The notes under the pieces were generated by a model that was not told the origin of the DNA, did not search any database, and worked only from the letters and a program-made list of their open reading frames with translations. A program made the position numbers and the translations under genes. Shown here in pieces: positions 9,503-18,697 of a DNA stretch of 64,000 bases. Source of the DNA: Arcobacter sp. (GTDB lineage: Bacteria > Campylobacterota > Campylobacteria > Campylobacterales > Arcobacteraceae); the NCBI GenBank assembly GCA_002869535.1, contig PKUK01000008.1, forward strand, positions 116,541 through 180,540. Reading direction: 5' to 3'. Every line of letters begins with the position of its first letter. Within the stretch, counting starts at the first letter, position 1.

Positions 9503-10158
9503 TAGGTCAATTTCCCATGTATAAGCTCATAAGTTTTTTCACAACGAGCAGCAACATCTTTTGAGTGTGTCACAAGGATTAAGGTGGTATTGTTTTTTTT
9601 GATAAGTTCAAAAAGTATATCCATAACGGCATTGCCCGTCTCATCATCTAAGTTTCCACTTGGTTCATCTGCTAATATGATCTTTGGATTATGTATGAGC
9701 GCCCTTGCGATTGCCACCCGCTGTTTTTCTCCACCACTAAGTTGTGAAGGTAAGTGGTCAAGACGGTGAGAAAGCCCAACACTTTCTAAAAGTTCTATGG
9801 CCTTTTCTTTGGGTTTGGAAATACCACAAACTTTGGCAGGAAGCATCACATTTTCAAGTGCATTTAAATAAGAAACCAAATGGAAGTTTTGAAATATAAA
9901 GCCTATGTTGGTTGCTCTAAAATCATTTAATTCACTCTCTTGTAAATCCTTATAGGAAACAGAATTTAAAACAATATCACCTGAGTCAGGCTTAATTATT
10001 CCAGATATTAGTGAAAGCAGTGTCGATTTACCACTTCCTGATTTCCCCATGATAGCAACTCTTTGTCCAATATCAACATGAAAATCCAAATGTTCAAATA
10101 TCTCAATATTTTCCAATCCTTGCTGATATGACTTTTTGAGTGATTTTAATTTTAACAT
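9502..10158 (-). CDS. ybbA: ABC transporter ATP-binding protein, YbbA/LolD type
   Basis: A 218-residue ATPase with Walker A GKSGSGKST (near residue 38), Q-loop FIFQNFHLV, signature LSGGEKQRVAIARAL, Walker B IILADEPSGNLD and the H-loop LVTHS. The NLD after Walker B and the overall length place it in the LolD/MacB/YbbA subfamily that works with FtsX-type permeases. The stop overlaps the ybbP start, and the start touches the end of tesA, so all three are translationally coupled. Confidence 0.92.
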   Translation of the reverse strand: MLKLKSLKKSYQQGLENIEIFEHLDFHVDIGQRVAIMGKSGSGKSTLLSLISGIIKPDSGDIVLNSVSYKDLQESELNDFRATNIGFIFQNFHLVSYLNALENVMLPAKVCGISKPKEKAIELLESVGLSHRLDHLPSQLSGGEKQRVAIARALIHNPKIILADEPSGNLDDETGNAVMDILFELIKKNNTTLILVTHSKDVAARCEKTYELIHGKLT

Positions 10159-10766
10159 TACAATTCATCCTTTAAAAACGTAAACACTTCTTTTGCAATA
10201 TATTCATGCCCTTTTTCATTGGGGTGAATACCATCTCTTTGATTAAGCTCTTGTTCTCCTGCCACACCTTGCAGTAAAAAAGGCATACTCTTTAACTCAT
10301 ATTTGTCTTTTATATCTTCATACATTTTTTTAAAACGCTCAGAGTATTGAGCTCCATAATTGGGTGGTATGAGCATACCAGCAAGTAAAACTTTGGCATT
10401 TGCTTTTTTGGCATGAGTGATAATCTCTTCAAGGTTTTTTTGAGTTTGTTGCAGGTCTAAACCTCTTAATCCATCATTTGCACCTAGTGCAATAAAAACC
10501 AAGTCGGGCTTTTTCTTTAGATACCATTGAAGTCTTGCCAAACCATCGCTAGTAGTTGAACCACTAACTCCACCATTAATTACAAGGATATTTTTATTTA
10601 GTTTACTTTCAATCAATTTTTCTACCAAGTTGGGATAGGCATCTTCTTTACTTACTCCCAATCCTTCAGTTAATGAATCTCCTAAAAAAAGAATGCTTTT
10701 AACATTGGAGTTTGCATGGGCAATATAAAGTAAAGATATAAAAAGTAGTATTACTATTTTTTTCAT
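10158..10766 (-). CDS. tesA: periplasmic arylesterase/lysophospholipase, SGNH hydrolase (TesA family)
   Basis: A 202-residue protein with a signal peptide (about residues 1-18). Block I is ILFLGDSLTEGLG with the nucleophile Ser in GDSL, block II is the GG of NGGVSGSTTSDG, block III is LGANDGLRG, and block V is DGIHPNEKGH supplying Asp and His. It hydrolyses acyl esters or thioesters in the periplasm. It is first in the tesA-ybbA-ybbP operon. The start follows an AAGG-type site 8-10 bases upstream. Confidence 0.9.
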   Translation of the reverse strand: MKKIVILLFISLLYIAHANSNVKSILFLGDSLTEGLGVSKEDAYPNLVEKLIESKLNKNILVINGGVSGSTTSDGLARLQWYLKKKPDLVFIALGANDGLRGLDLQQTQKNLEEIITHAKKANAKVLLAGMLIPPNYGAQYSERFKKMYEDIKDKYELKSMPFLLQGVAGEQELNQRDGIHPNEKGHEYIAKEVFTFLKDEL

Positions 10767-10872
10767 GGAAAACCTTATTTAAATCAAAATATTTATTTAT
10801 AAAATAAGTATATTGATAAAAAGTTAACAAAAGTTTAAGAAGTGTTAATAGTTTTATATACTCTCTAAACTC

Positions 10873-11181
10873 TTATTTAGAAATCAAAATTAATTTTCCA
10901 GTTTTAGGGTCTTTATAAACTTGCCCCAAAGACTCATAGCCTTTTGTACCACTCATTGAGTCTTTTATATTTTTAGGAACATCCACCAACTCTTTACCTT
11001 GGGTGATAACTTTTGTCTGTTTTTCTACACTAAAATGCTCTTGTAAGTTTGGACTTAAGGCAACCAAAGCTGCAATCAAACCACATGCAAATACCAAAAT
11101 TATATCAACCAAATTGGCCAAAGGTCCTAAGGGTTCATCCTCTTCTTTTGCAAAATGTTCACTTGAAAATCTATTTTTCAT
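10873..11181 (-). CDS. DUF2149 protein, ExbD-like partner of the chelatase/ExbB set
   Basis: A 102-residue protein: a cytoplasmic N-terminus containing EDEPLGPLANLVDIILV, one transmembrane helix (about residues 25-45) and a small extracytoplasmic tail with GYESLGQVYKDPKTGKLI. This is the DUF2149 layout, which resembles ExbD/TolR: one helix bearing an acidic residue (Asp in LVDIILVF), then a periplasmic part. It overlaps the ExbB-like gene by 11 bases. The same order occurs downstream of CobN-like genes in other anaerobes and in Bacteroides hmu operons. Exact role unknown. Confidence 0.75.
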   Translation of the reverse strand: MKNRFSSEHFAKEEDEPLGPLANLVDIILVFACGLIAALVALSPNLQEHFSVEKQTKVITQGKELVDVPKNIKDSMSGTKGYESLGQVYKDPKTGKLILISK

Positions 11182-11620
11182 CTTTTGCTTCCATTATATT
11201 CAAGGCTTTGTCATACCATCTTCTTCTAAGCCGTGCAATCACAAAGCCCGTCATCCCAGCTAATAGTCCCAAGACAGTTGTGTCAAAAGCAACACTCATA
11301 GCTGTACTTAGGATTTGTACATCACCATCACCAAGTGCAGCAAGCCCTGGACCTAAAGGTATTAGTGTTCCCATAAGTCCTAACATCGGAGCCAAGCGTG
11401 TAATAAAATCTGCCCGTTCAATTCTTCTTTTTGCAAGATTGATAACCACTTGAGTATCATTTGTATTTATCAACCTTTTTATTTCAAAAACTCTTTCTCC
11501 AATAGTAATACCTATTTCATATATTGAAAAAAGTATAAAAAAGAGTAAGGCCCAAGAAACAGGTTCTAAAAGTAGTGATGATATTTGGTGCATCAAACCA
11601 ACTGATATTGATGAAAACAT
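11171..11620 (-). CDS. MotA/TolQ/ExbB-family proton channel subunit
   Basis: A 149-residue inner-membrane protein with helices at about residues 15-35, 75-100 and 110-130. The segment TRLAPMLGLMGTLIPLGPGL and the following TAMSVAFDTTVLGLLAGM form the conserved ExbB/TolQ channel region. It lacks the longer cytoplasmic loops of classic ExbB. It lies between the CobN-like gene (1-base contact at 11620) and the DUF2149 gene, so it probably couples proton flow to the exported chelatase. That coupling is inferred from context. Confidence 0.85.
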   Translation of the reverse strand: MFSSISVGLMHQISSLLLEPVSWALLFFILFSIYEIGITIGERVFEIKRLINTNDTQVVINLAKRRIERADFITRLAPMLGLMGTLIPLGPGLAALGDGDVQILSTAMSVAFDTTVLGLLAGMTGFVIARLRRRWYDKALNIMEAKDEK

Positions 11621-14600
11621 TATTGTCCTTTGTGTTTATTGAAAAATAGAGATTTGCTAAAACCTAAAAATAAAACAAATAGTGCCAAAGCTAAAAGATA
11701 CTTCATGTATGTCTCTTTACTTTGCATCTCATTTTTATTTTTTTCTGTAGACTCATATCTCTTTGTTTGTTCACTGTTTTGTTGTTCGAGTTTTACTTCT
11801 TGAATAGAGGTAATACTCTCTTTTGAAGTTATCTTTTCCATCCTACTCTGAGCTAAAATATCTTCAAGTTTTTTACTCATCTCTTGGCTTATTTTAGATT
11901 TTACAAAATCATAAATAGGATGATTAGCATGGGTATGTCCACTTCCTGGAATACCATACTTGATTATATTCTCAGCAAACATATTAGATAACTGTTTTTG
12001 TGTTTTTTCATCGGCTTTCCAAAAATCCTTTTGTATAGCCACAAGCATCACAGCTAACATATTAGTTTGAACGTGAACTTGATGACTTGAAGATAAAAAC
12101 TCATCTAATTGTATATCTAACTTATCATCCACGTAAACTGCTTTAACCTCTTCCCAAACCCAATCCTTAATAATCTCAGGACTAGTGATTTGCCAACCCC
12201 ATAAATACTCAATAAACTCACTTCCCATAGTTCTTGCGCCACTATAACCCTCTTTCATAAGAGGCTCTATCCATTGCGGATTAAGAAATCTTCCTCTTAA
12301 TTCTTGTAACAAAGCCGTATTTAAAGCAGTAATTTTAAGCTTATTTGGATTTGAGTGATCAATTACAAAACTATTGGGCTGGTGACCTGTTTGTTGCTCA
12401 ATGGCTAAATTTAAACCACCCAAATAATCAAAAGTGTCGTTATTGTCAATCAATCCATACAAGTTGCTAGCTCTTCCTAAATATGTATTTTCTACTTTTG
12501 ATAACTGTCTTTTAAAGCTCTCTTTTGATAATTCTCCAAAGCTATCGTTGGAATAAGAGTATGCCATTCGTTTTATAAATACATCTGATAGTTCACTTCT
12601 ATTATTCCAAGCACTTGAACGCTCTGCCAATCTATTTATTCCTGAACCATAAGACCCCGGTGCTGTTGCAAATACTCTTTTACTCGATATTTTTCCCAAT
12701 CTTTCAATAGAGATATTGGGATTTTGTTTTAGAAGTTCTCGTGCTTCTTCAACCCAGTTAAGAGCCACACTATTTTTTTCAATAGCTTCATCTCCTTTTA
12801 CTTTTAAATCACCTAAAGGTTCTAAAGCAAAATCTAATGCCAGTGTTAAAGCAGGATACTTTGAAACAACTTGCTCATAACTTGCACTCAAAGCTAAAAG
12901 AACAGCTTTATCAAGTAAAGCTAACTTAGAGGCATATAAATCTCTAAAAAGTCCCGAACCTGTAAATATAACATCATGCCTTCTAGCTCTTTTTTCATCT
13001 AAAGGCAATAATTCTAAACCTTTTAAAATACCTCGACTGTTCCATACGGGCTTTAATCCTAATAAATCTAATCCAAAAGCAATCATCGCACCTTCATCTC
13101 TTACTGTATCCGATGACCAAAGAATAATAGCTTCTTTTTTTTTTATGTCATAGTTTTTTTTATCTCGTACTTTTTGGGCAAGTTTAACACCCATATCGTA
13201 TCCCACCGAACTTGGAATTAAACTTCCATCTAAGGCATAAAAATTTCGTCCTGTAGGTAAAGCATCTTTTGTACGTATTGGATCATTTCCTTTTCCAGGA
13301 AGTACAAATCCACCTTTAAGTGCGTTTATTAAGGAGTTCATTTCATTGGCTGGCGATTGTATCAATGCACTTTTCACATCAGAATTTTCCTGTAGATTTT
13401 CAGCCATGGATTTAAGCATTGTGTTGACTGCTTCATCATTCCAATCTTTTCCAAAAGTATGCAAGCCCAAAGGCATAAACTCTTCTTGTAAGTGGGTGAG
13501 ATAATGCCCCAATTCATGCAATAAAAAAGCATCATCTACTTCATCAAATCCAATACCTCTAACTGCAAGTTCTTCATCCATACTCTTTATTAATTCATCT
13601 TTCAGATTCATTGCATCAATGGATTCTCTTATCTTTTTAATAGCATTTTTTCTAACTGTCTCTTCATTGGCAGATTCTGCACTTTCAATCAATTGTCTAA
13701 GCTTCAATAAGTCATCATAAAGTTTTGTAATAGCCAAAGGAGGAGTTAAATGGTCTATAATAACAGCTTGTCCTCTTCTTTTTGCTTGAATTCCTTCCCC
13801 TACTCCATCTACAATATAGGGATAAATACTAGGCAAGTTTCCAATCATCAAATAGGGATAATCAAGGGAAGTTAGCCCCACACTTTTTCTAGGTAGAAAT
13901 TCATATGTAGAGTGTCTTCCCACATGAATAATAGCATCTGCTTTAAACCTATCTTTTATATGGTGATAAAAAGCCAAATATTGATGAGTGGGAGGAAAAG
14001 AGAGGTTGGCATGAAGTAATTCTTCATTCAATTCCCACCCTCTAGGAGGTTGAGGAGCCAAAAGAATATTACCAAACTCCACACTAGGAAACAATAATTG
14101 TTCCTCATATGTCATCACCTTTCCAGGGGCTTTCCCCCAACCTTTTATTCCCTCTATTTGAAGTTTTATAATGGCCGTTTTTAAATCATCCATCTTTTTA
14201 AAAGAGTATTTTCTCTCATTTTGTGAAGCATTGAAAACATTTTCATATTCTTGTTTTAACTGCTCAAGTAAATTGATTGATCGTTGTCTGTTTTTACTTC
14301 GTACACCATCTAATGCGTGGTGTAAATTATCCATCGTATTATTCATATAATTTCTTATAGAATCATAGGCTTTGACTTTATGAGAAGAGGCGATATCTTC
14401 TACATCATTGCTTAAAAAGTTTTTTATCTCAACATGAAGTGCGGCTAAGGGACCTTGTTCCATCTCTTCTTGTATATATAAAGGCAAGGTTTGAAACCAT
14501 CTTTTATACTCTTTAGTAGATAGTTTATTTACCTTAGAACTCATTACTGATAAAGCCTTTTTATCGTTGGGTAAATTGATAGCTTTTTCTTGAAGTATAT

Positions 14601-15990
14601 CCAGTAAGGCAAGTTCATCTTTAGGTAATTGACCTACAGAATAGCCCTCCTTTTCTAGATTTTTTAAAATAGTAAAAAGTGATTTGGGCACATTTAAATT
14701 ATCTGCTCCTATATTATGTCTCCCGGGAGGATGATTATAATAAATAATTGCAATTTTTTTATCTTTATTAACTTTTCTCTTTAAATCTATCCATTTATTA
14801 GCTTTTGAAATAAGATTTTTTATTTCATTATTTAATATCTTTACTGAATAGAGTAAAACACCTGTCTTTTTATCAAGAGCAAAGGTATCATTTAAAGAGA
14901 GTAAATGTACTTGACCTATACCTTGTAACTCTGGCATTGCAAGTCTATAATGAATAGAGTTTTTTGGTAAACCTTCACTAGAAAGTGAATAACTTAGGAA
15001 ATCAAAGTTTAAAACTCTTAAACCCTTTATAATTGGTACATTTAGTCTTTTTAAAACAGAAGAGACTTCCTGAGTGAAACTTCCTCCACCAATGACAAAG
15101 TCATGCATTGATACAACAGAATATAGTTGTTTTTTAGGAAGTTTGTTTATAAGTTTCTCTAGGTTATTTATGGCATCAAAACTTGATTTTCCCCACCTAG
15201 TTAAGATAGATACAACTTGAAAAGAGGAGTTTTTTACTAAAGATTCATGGATTTTCCACTCATTTGAACTATCAGCTCTGTCATTATCTAAAACAAAAAG
15301 AATATCTTTAGAGTTATCAATACTTTTAAGTAGGCTATTTATATCAAAAAATGTCTTCTCTTCTTTGGCATCTAAAAAGTATCGAATAGATTGTAGTTCT
15401 ACTACTTTTTCCCAAGTACTGCTTTGTAAAGATGGGTTCAATAAAAATGAAAATAAATTTGAGATATTTTGACTTCCTCTATTATCCCAATATGCTCTAG
15501 CTTGTAGATAAAAAGCATATAAAGGAAACTCTTTTTGTTTTTTCTTTAAAGAGTCCATATAAGAGAGACCCTCATCATTTTTTTTCAATAAACGACTTGG
15601 GATATTTTTATAACTATTTTGTTGTAAATCATTATTTAAAAGTAAAAGTTTTCTATCACCTTGAAGAGAGATTCTCAACTGTGAAGAGGGTAGTTTTTGC
15701 ACAAGTAATCTCTCAACAATATCACCAAAAATACCACACATTAAAAAGACATCAGCATTTTGTATATGGCTAGTCAACTCTTTATCATCCATCATTGCAA
15801 CTTGACTTACTGTTTTTATAGTAATAGTATCTTGGGATTTTTTCAAATAAGCATTAGCACCTGAGTTTAACATCATGGCTGACCTATCAGAAACAATTGA
15901 AAAAACAGATTTTGGTTCTTCTTGAGCATAAATATTGCTGTATGAAAATAAAGAAAAAAAGAGTACTAAAAAGTACCGTAATAAAAACAT
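11620..15990 (-). CDS. exported, membrane-anchored CobN-like chelatase under B12 riboswitch control
   Basis: A large CobN/BchH-superfamily protein of about 1456 residues. The ATG at 15990 is preferred because AGGAAG sits 5 bases before it and the protein then begins with a signal peptide, MFLLRYFLVLFFSLFSYSNI, ending AQEE; the earlier ATG at 16026 has no good ribosome site. A C-terminal helix (LLALALFVLFLGF) would anchor it with the bulk outside the cytoplasm. The family core reads HVGRHSTYEFLPRKSVGL near residue 690, where cytoplasmic CobN usually has H-G in place of H-S, followed by AKRRGQAVIIDHLTPPL. Cytoplasmic CobN inserts cobalt with CobS and CobT; neither is seen here, and export argues for periplasmic tetrapyrrole or corrinoid handling, as proposed for Bacteroides HmuS. 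Confidence 0.85.
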   Translation of the reverse strand: MFLLRYFLVLFFSLFSYSNIYAQEEPKSVFSIVSDRSAMMLNSGANAYLKKSQDTITIKTVSQVAMMDDKELTSHIQNADVFLMCGIFGDIVERLLVQKLPSSQLRISLQGDRKLLLLNNDLQQNSYKNIPSRLLKKNDEGLSYMDSLKKKQKEFPLYAFYLQARAYWDNRGSQNISNLFSFLLNPSLQSSTWEKVVELQSIRYFLDAKEEKTFFDINSLLKSIDNSKDILFVLDNDRADSSNEWKIHESLVKNSSFQVVSILTRWGKSSFDAINNLEKLINKLPKKQLYSVVSMHDFVIGGGSFTQEVSSVLKRLNVPIIKGLRVLNFDFLSYSLSSEGLPKNSIHYRLAMPELQGIGQVHLLSLNDTFALDKKTGVLLYSVKILNNEIKNLISKANKWIDLKRKVNKDKKIAIIYYNHPPGRHNIGADNLNVPKSLFTILKNLEKEGYSVGQLPKDELALLDILQEKAINLPNDKKALSVMSSKVNKLSTKEYKRWFQTLPLYIQEEMEQGPLAALHVEIKNFLSNDVEDIASSHKVKAYDSIRNYMNNTMDNLHHALDGVRSKNRQRSINLLEQLKQEYENVFNASQNERKYSFKKMDDLKTAIIKLQIEGIKGWGKAPGKVMTYEEQLLFPSVEFGNILLAPQPPRGWELNEELLHANLSFPPTHQYLAFYHHIKDRFKADAIIHVGRHSTYEFLPRKSVGLTSLDYPYLMIGNLPSIYPYIVDGVGEGIQAKRRGQAVIIDHLTPPLAITKLYDDLLKLRQLIESAESANEETVRKNAIKKIRESIDAMNLKDELIKSMDEELAVRGIGFDEVDDAFLLHELGHYLTHLQEEFMPLGLHTFGKDWNDEAVNTMLKSMAENLQENSDVKSALIQSPANEMNSLINALKGGFVLPGKGNDPIRTKDALPTGRNFYALDGSLIPSSVGYDMGVKLAQKVRDKKNYDIKKKEAIILWSSDTVRDEGAMIAFGLDLLGLKPVWNSRGILKGLELLPLDEKRARRHDVIFTGSGLFRDLYASKLALLDKAVLLALSASYEQVVSKYPALTLALDFALEPLGDLKVKGDEAIEKNSVALNWVEEARELLKQNPNISIERLGKISSKRVFATAPGSYGSGINRLAERSSAWNNRSELSDVFIKRMAYSYSNDSFGELSKESFKRQLSKVENTYLGRASNLYGLIDNNDTFDYLGGLNLAIEQQTGHQPNSFVIDHSNPNKLKITALNTALLQELRGRFLNPQWIEPLMKEGYSGARTMGSEFIEYLWGWQITSPEIIKDWVWEEVKAVYVDDKLDIQLDEFLSSSHQVHVQTNMLAVMLVAIQKDFWKADEKTQKQLSNMFAENIIKYGIPGSGHTHANHPIYDFVKSKISQEMSKKLEDILAQSRMEKITSKESITSIQEVKLEQQNSEQTKRYESTEKNKNEMQSKETYMKYLLALALFVLFLGFSKSLFFNKHKGQ

Positions 15991-16064
15991 GAGACTTCCT
16001 ATTAATAAAATTAATACAAGAATCATTAAGGGTATTAGAAAATCTAATAAAATTTATTGCTAAA

Positions 16065-16265
16065 TTTCAGGTCACCCCGCCTGATTTGCATTTTATTAAT
16101 TAAGTCGGTCTCCGGACTAAACATACTTTTTCAAGTAAAACTTACCTTCCCATCATAAAGATAGTGGATTTAAGTATTGTATTATATTTTACTATTATAC
16201 ATGTATTACCGTTGCGGGGGCAGCATAGGATTTTCACCTATTTCCCATGAATTGATTATCAATTC
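16065..16265 (-). promoter_or_regulatory. cobalamin (B12) riboswitch
   Basis: The minus strand carries the conserved core: AGGTGAAAATCCTATGC followed by TGCCCCCGCAACGGTAAT (about 16201-16240), then GGAAGGTAAG, AGTCCGGAGACCGAC (about 16113-16127), and a hairpin TCAGG-CGGGGTGA-CCTGA (about 16067-16084). The loop of that hairpin is complementary to the CCCCGC loop, as in the known kissing interaction. It ends about 75 bases before the CobN-like start, so adenosylcobalamin probably represses the chelatase operon. Confidence 0.95.
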
Positions 16266-16300
16266 ACTTAATTAACATTGAAAAAGGATTCTATCTTTTT

Positions 16301-17068
16301 TTAACTTACAACTATTTTTATAATATTAGCACCAAGCATAAAAATAAGTACAAAGATAAGAACTTTTTTTATAAACTCTTCTCCACCTCTTATTGCATAA
16401 TGGCTTCCAACATAAGAGCCTGCAATATTTGCTAAGCCTAAAACAATAGCAACTCCCCATAAAACTTTTCCTGCAAATATAAAAGCAATTGCAGAACCTA
16501 CATTTGTAGCAAAGTTTAGTGGCTTGGTTGAAGCAGTTGAAACTAAGTAGTCTAAATGTAAAAACTTTTTCATAGAAATAGTCATATAAGTTCCAGTACC
16601 AGGTCCTAAAAGTCCATCATAAAATCCAATTGGTGCAGTTGCTAAAATAATATTTTTACTATTTACTTCTGTTTTTTCTTCTACAATTTTTTTACTCTTT
16701 TTAAATAAAAAGACTAAAGCCACAGGAATAGCTAAGATAATAGCCCATTTTATTACATCATCAGAAACATACATAACCAAAATACTTCCAATATAAGAAG
16801 CTAGCAAGCAAGGTATAATTGCAATACTTACAACTTTCCATGATATTTTTTTACTTATTGCATATTTAATTGTTGCCATTAAAACACCAACTAAACTTGC
16901 TATTTTATTTGAGGCTAAAACATGAAGGGGAGACATACCGCTTAAAAGTAATACAGGAACCTGCACCATCCCACCACCACCAGCGATTGAATCAATGTAT
17001 CCAGCTAAAAAACCAGCAATAACAAACCCCACTACCCAGTAAAGTGTAATATCAGCGAAAAGTTCCAT
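16301..17068 (-). CDS. TauE/SafE-family membrane permease (first copy)
   Basis: A 255-residue polytopic protein of about eight helices with the two family repeats: GYIDSIAGGGGMVQVPVLLL near residue 25 and APIGFYDGLLGPGTGTYMTI near 145. The family exports sulfite, sulfoacetate or other small anions. It lies upstream of the B12 riboswitch on the same strand and is not part of that operon by spacing. Substrate unknown. Confidence 0.85.
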   Translation of the reverse strand: MELFADITLYWVVGFVIAGFLAGYIDSIAGGGGMVQVPVLLLSGMSPLHVLASNKIASLVGVLMATIKYAISKKISWKVVSIAIIPCLLASYIGSILVMYVSDDVIKWAIILAIPVALVFLFKKSKKIVEEKTEVNSKNIILATAPIGFYDGLLGPGTGTYMTISMKKFLHLDYLVSTASTKPLNFATNVGSAIAFIFAGKVLWGVAIVLGLANIAGSYVGSHYAIRGGEEFIKKVLIFVLIFMLGANIIKIVVS

Positions 17069-17098
17069 ATGGAATCCTAATATAAGTATAGTCTAGAA

Positions 17099-17123
17099 AA
17101 AAGATAGCGTGATGCTATCTTTT
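17099..17123 (-). terminator. intrinsic terminator after ppaC
   Basis: Perfect stem AAAAGATAGC / GCTATCTTTT with loop ATCAC on the minus strand, followed by TTCTA. It lies 4 bases beyond the ppaC stop. Confidence 0.8.
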
Positions 17124-17126
17124 ATG

Positions 17127-18047
17127 TTAAGCGAATGCAGGTTCTAAGAAAGGAATAATCTGTTTTTTTCTTGATAAACAGCCATAAAGCCATACTTTTG
17201 AATTTTCAAGTTTTACATCAAAAGCTTTTTCAAAAATTGAAGCATCTTCTGAAGAAACTAAAACTTCAGAACCCTCTTTCATAATATCTGTTAAAAGTAA
17301 ACATGCTGTATGTAAACCTTCTTCTGTTCTGAGTTTGTCTAAGTCTGCTTGTAGTTCATCTTTTACACTATCAAAAATAGCTAAATCAATAACTTCAAGT
17401 TGTCCAATACCAACTTTTTTTCCATGCATATCAAAAGGTTTATAATCTCTTAATATTAAATCTCTAACAGGTACACCTTCAACTGCTGATTTTACTTTAA
17501 ACATCTCCATACCTAAAGCTCCAAAATCTTCAACTTCTGCGATTTTAGCTAATTCTTTAACTGCTTTGATATCTGTTTCTGTACATGTTGGTGATTTGAA
17601 AATAACAGTATCTGATAAAATTGCACATAGCATAATTCCTGCTATGTTTTTTGGAATCTCAACACCATGAAAATCATACATCTCTTTTACAATTGTATTA
17701 GTACATCCAACAGGTCTTATCCAACACTCTAAGGGAGTAGAAGTAGTAATATCACCTAATTTATGATGGTCAACAATACCAACAACAGTTGCTTTATCTA
17801 AATCAGCTGGTGCTTGTCCTCTATCTGAATAATCTGTAATAAATAATTCACATCCTGCAAATTCTGTTTTAAGCTCTGGTGCATCAAATCCAAATCTATC
17901 TAGGATAAATTGTGTTTCAGGAGAAACAGGGCCTTGACGTGCAGGAATTGCAGGTTTTCCTATTTTATTTAATAAGTATGCTAATGAAAGTGCTGAACAA
18001 ATAGAATCTGAATCAGGAGTTGTGTGTCCACATGTATAAATTGCCAT
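17127..18047 (-). CDS. ppaC: manganese-dependent inorganic pyrophosphatase (family II)
   Basis: A 306-residue DHH-family enzyme that hydrolyses pyrophosphate. Metal-site motifs: GHTTPDSDSICSA at the N-terminus, FITDYSDR, VGIVDHHKLGD near residue 90, and the DHHA2 domain with the substrate-binding SRKKQIIPFLEPAF at the C-terminus. The length is standard. It is divergent from ferritin, sharing the 107-base spacer at 18048-18154, and has its own terminator. Confidence 0.95.
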   Translation of the reverse strand: MAIYTCGHTTPDSDSICSALSLAYLLNKIGKPAIPARQGPVSPETQFILDRFGFDAPELKTEFAGCELFITDYSDRGQAPADLDKATVVGIVDHHKLGDITTSTPLECWIRPVGCTNTIVKEMYDFHGVEIPKNIAGIMLCAILSDTVIFKSPTCTETDIKAVKELAKIAEVEDFGALGMEMFKVKSAVEGVPVRDLILRDYKPFDMHGKKVGIGQLEVIDLAIFDSVKDELQADLDKLRTEEGLHTACLLLTDIMKEGSEVLVSSEDASIFEKAFDVKLENSKVWLYGCLSRKKQIIPFLEPAFA

Positions 18048-18130
18048 AAAAAATTTCCTATATTAAGTTTTTGTGATTTTATCTAAAGTTATGTTATTTT
18101 ACTTTTAAAGAATATTTCTTTCTAATTAGA

Positions 18131-18136
18131 TACAAT
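18131..18136 (+). promoter_or_regulatory. -10 element for ferritin
   Basis: TACAAT preceded by TTAGA gives an extended TNNGNTACAAT form, typical of Campylobacterota sigma-70 promoters, which often lack a clear -35. It is 19 bases before the ferritin ATG. No obvious Fur box was identified. Confidence 0.5.
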
Positions 18137-18154
18137 AAAAATTAAGGAGTTATC

Positions 18155-18667
18155 ATGTTAAAAGAAGAAATCGCAAATGCATTAATAATGCAACTAAACA
18201 AAGAATTCCAGTCGTCATATATTTATTTAGGTATGTCAGCATATGCTTCAAAAATAGGATTAAATGGTTCGTCAAGTTGGTTTTTGGTTCAATACCAAGA
18301 AGAAGTTGCCCATGCAATGAAACTATTTAAATATCTTGAAAATCAAGAGGTAGCTATAAGCTTACCTGAAATTAAAAAGGCAAATGTAGAGTTCAAGTCT
18401 ATATTAGATACTTTTAAAAAAGCTTTAGCTCATGAAGAATCTATGACAAACAACCTAAATGAACTAAGTGATTTAGCTATGAAAAACAAAGACCATGCAA
18501 CATATAATATGCTTCAATGGTATGTAACTGAACAAGTTGAAGAAGAGGCTACACTAAATACAATCATAGACAAAATGAAACTTGTAGGTAATGATGGATA
18601 TGGACTTTATGCCATTGACCAAGAGTTAGGTTCAAGAGTTTTTGTTGACCCAACTTCACAAGCTTAA
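18155..18667 (+). CDS. ftn: non-haem ferritin
   Basis: A 170-residue FtnA-type iron-storage protein. Ferroxidase ligands are visible: Glu in NKEFQSSYIYLGM (about residue 17), Glu and His in QYQEEVAHAMKLF (about 49-53), a Glu near 94 in AHEESMTN, and Glu/Gln in WYVTEQVEEEATL (about 126-130). It assembles as a 24-mer in the cytoplasm and oxidises and stores iron. The start is supported by AAGGAG at 6 bases. A strong hairpin follows the stop. Confidence 0.95.
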   Translation: MLKEEIANALIMQLNKEFQSSYIYLGMSAYASKIGLNGSSSWFLVQYQEEVAHAMKLFKYLENQEVAISLPEIKKANVEFKSILDTFKKALAHEESMTNNLNELSDLAMKNKDHATYNMLQWYVTEQVEEEATLNTIIDKMKLVGNDGYGLYAIDQELGSRVFVDPTSQA

Positions 18668-18697
18668 GAGTTAGATATTTTCTAACTCTGCTTTTTT
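18667..18697 (+). terminator. terminator after ferritin
   Basis: Stem AGAGTTAGA / TCTAACTCT with loop TATTT, then GCTTTTTT. It overlaps the last codons of the convergent MFS gene. Confidence 0.85.

Noticed and set aside
11049-11453. 134-codon plus-strand frame opposite the ExbB-like and DUF2149 genes
   Set aside because: A shadow of two well-supported overlapping genes on the minus strand; the translation is low in sense-protein features.
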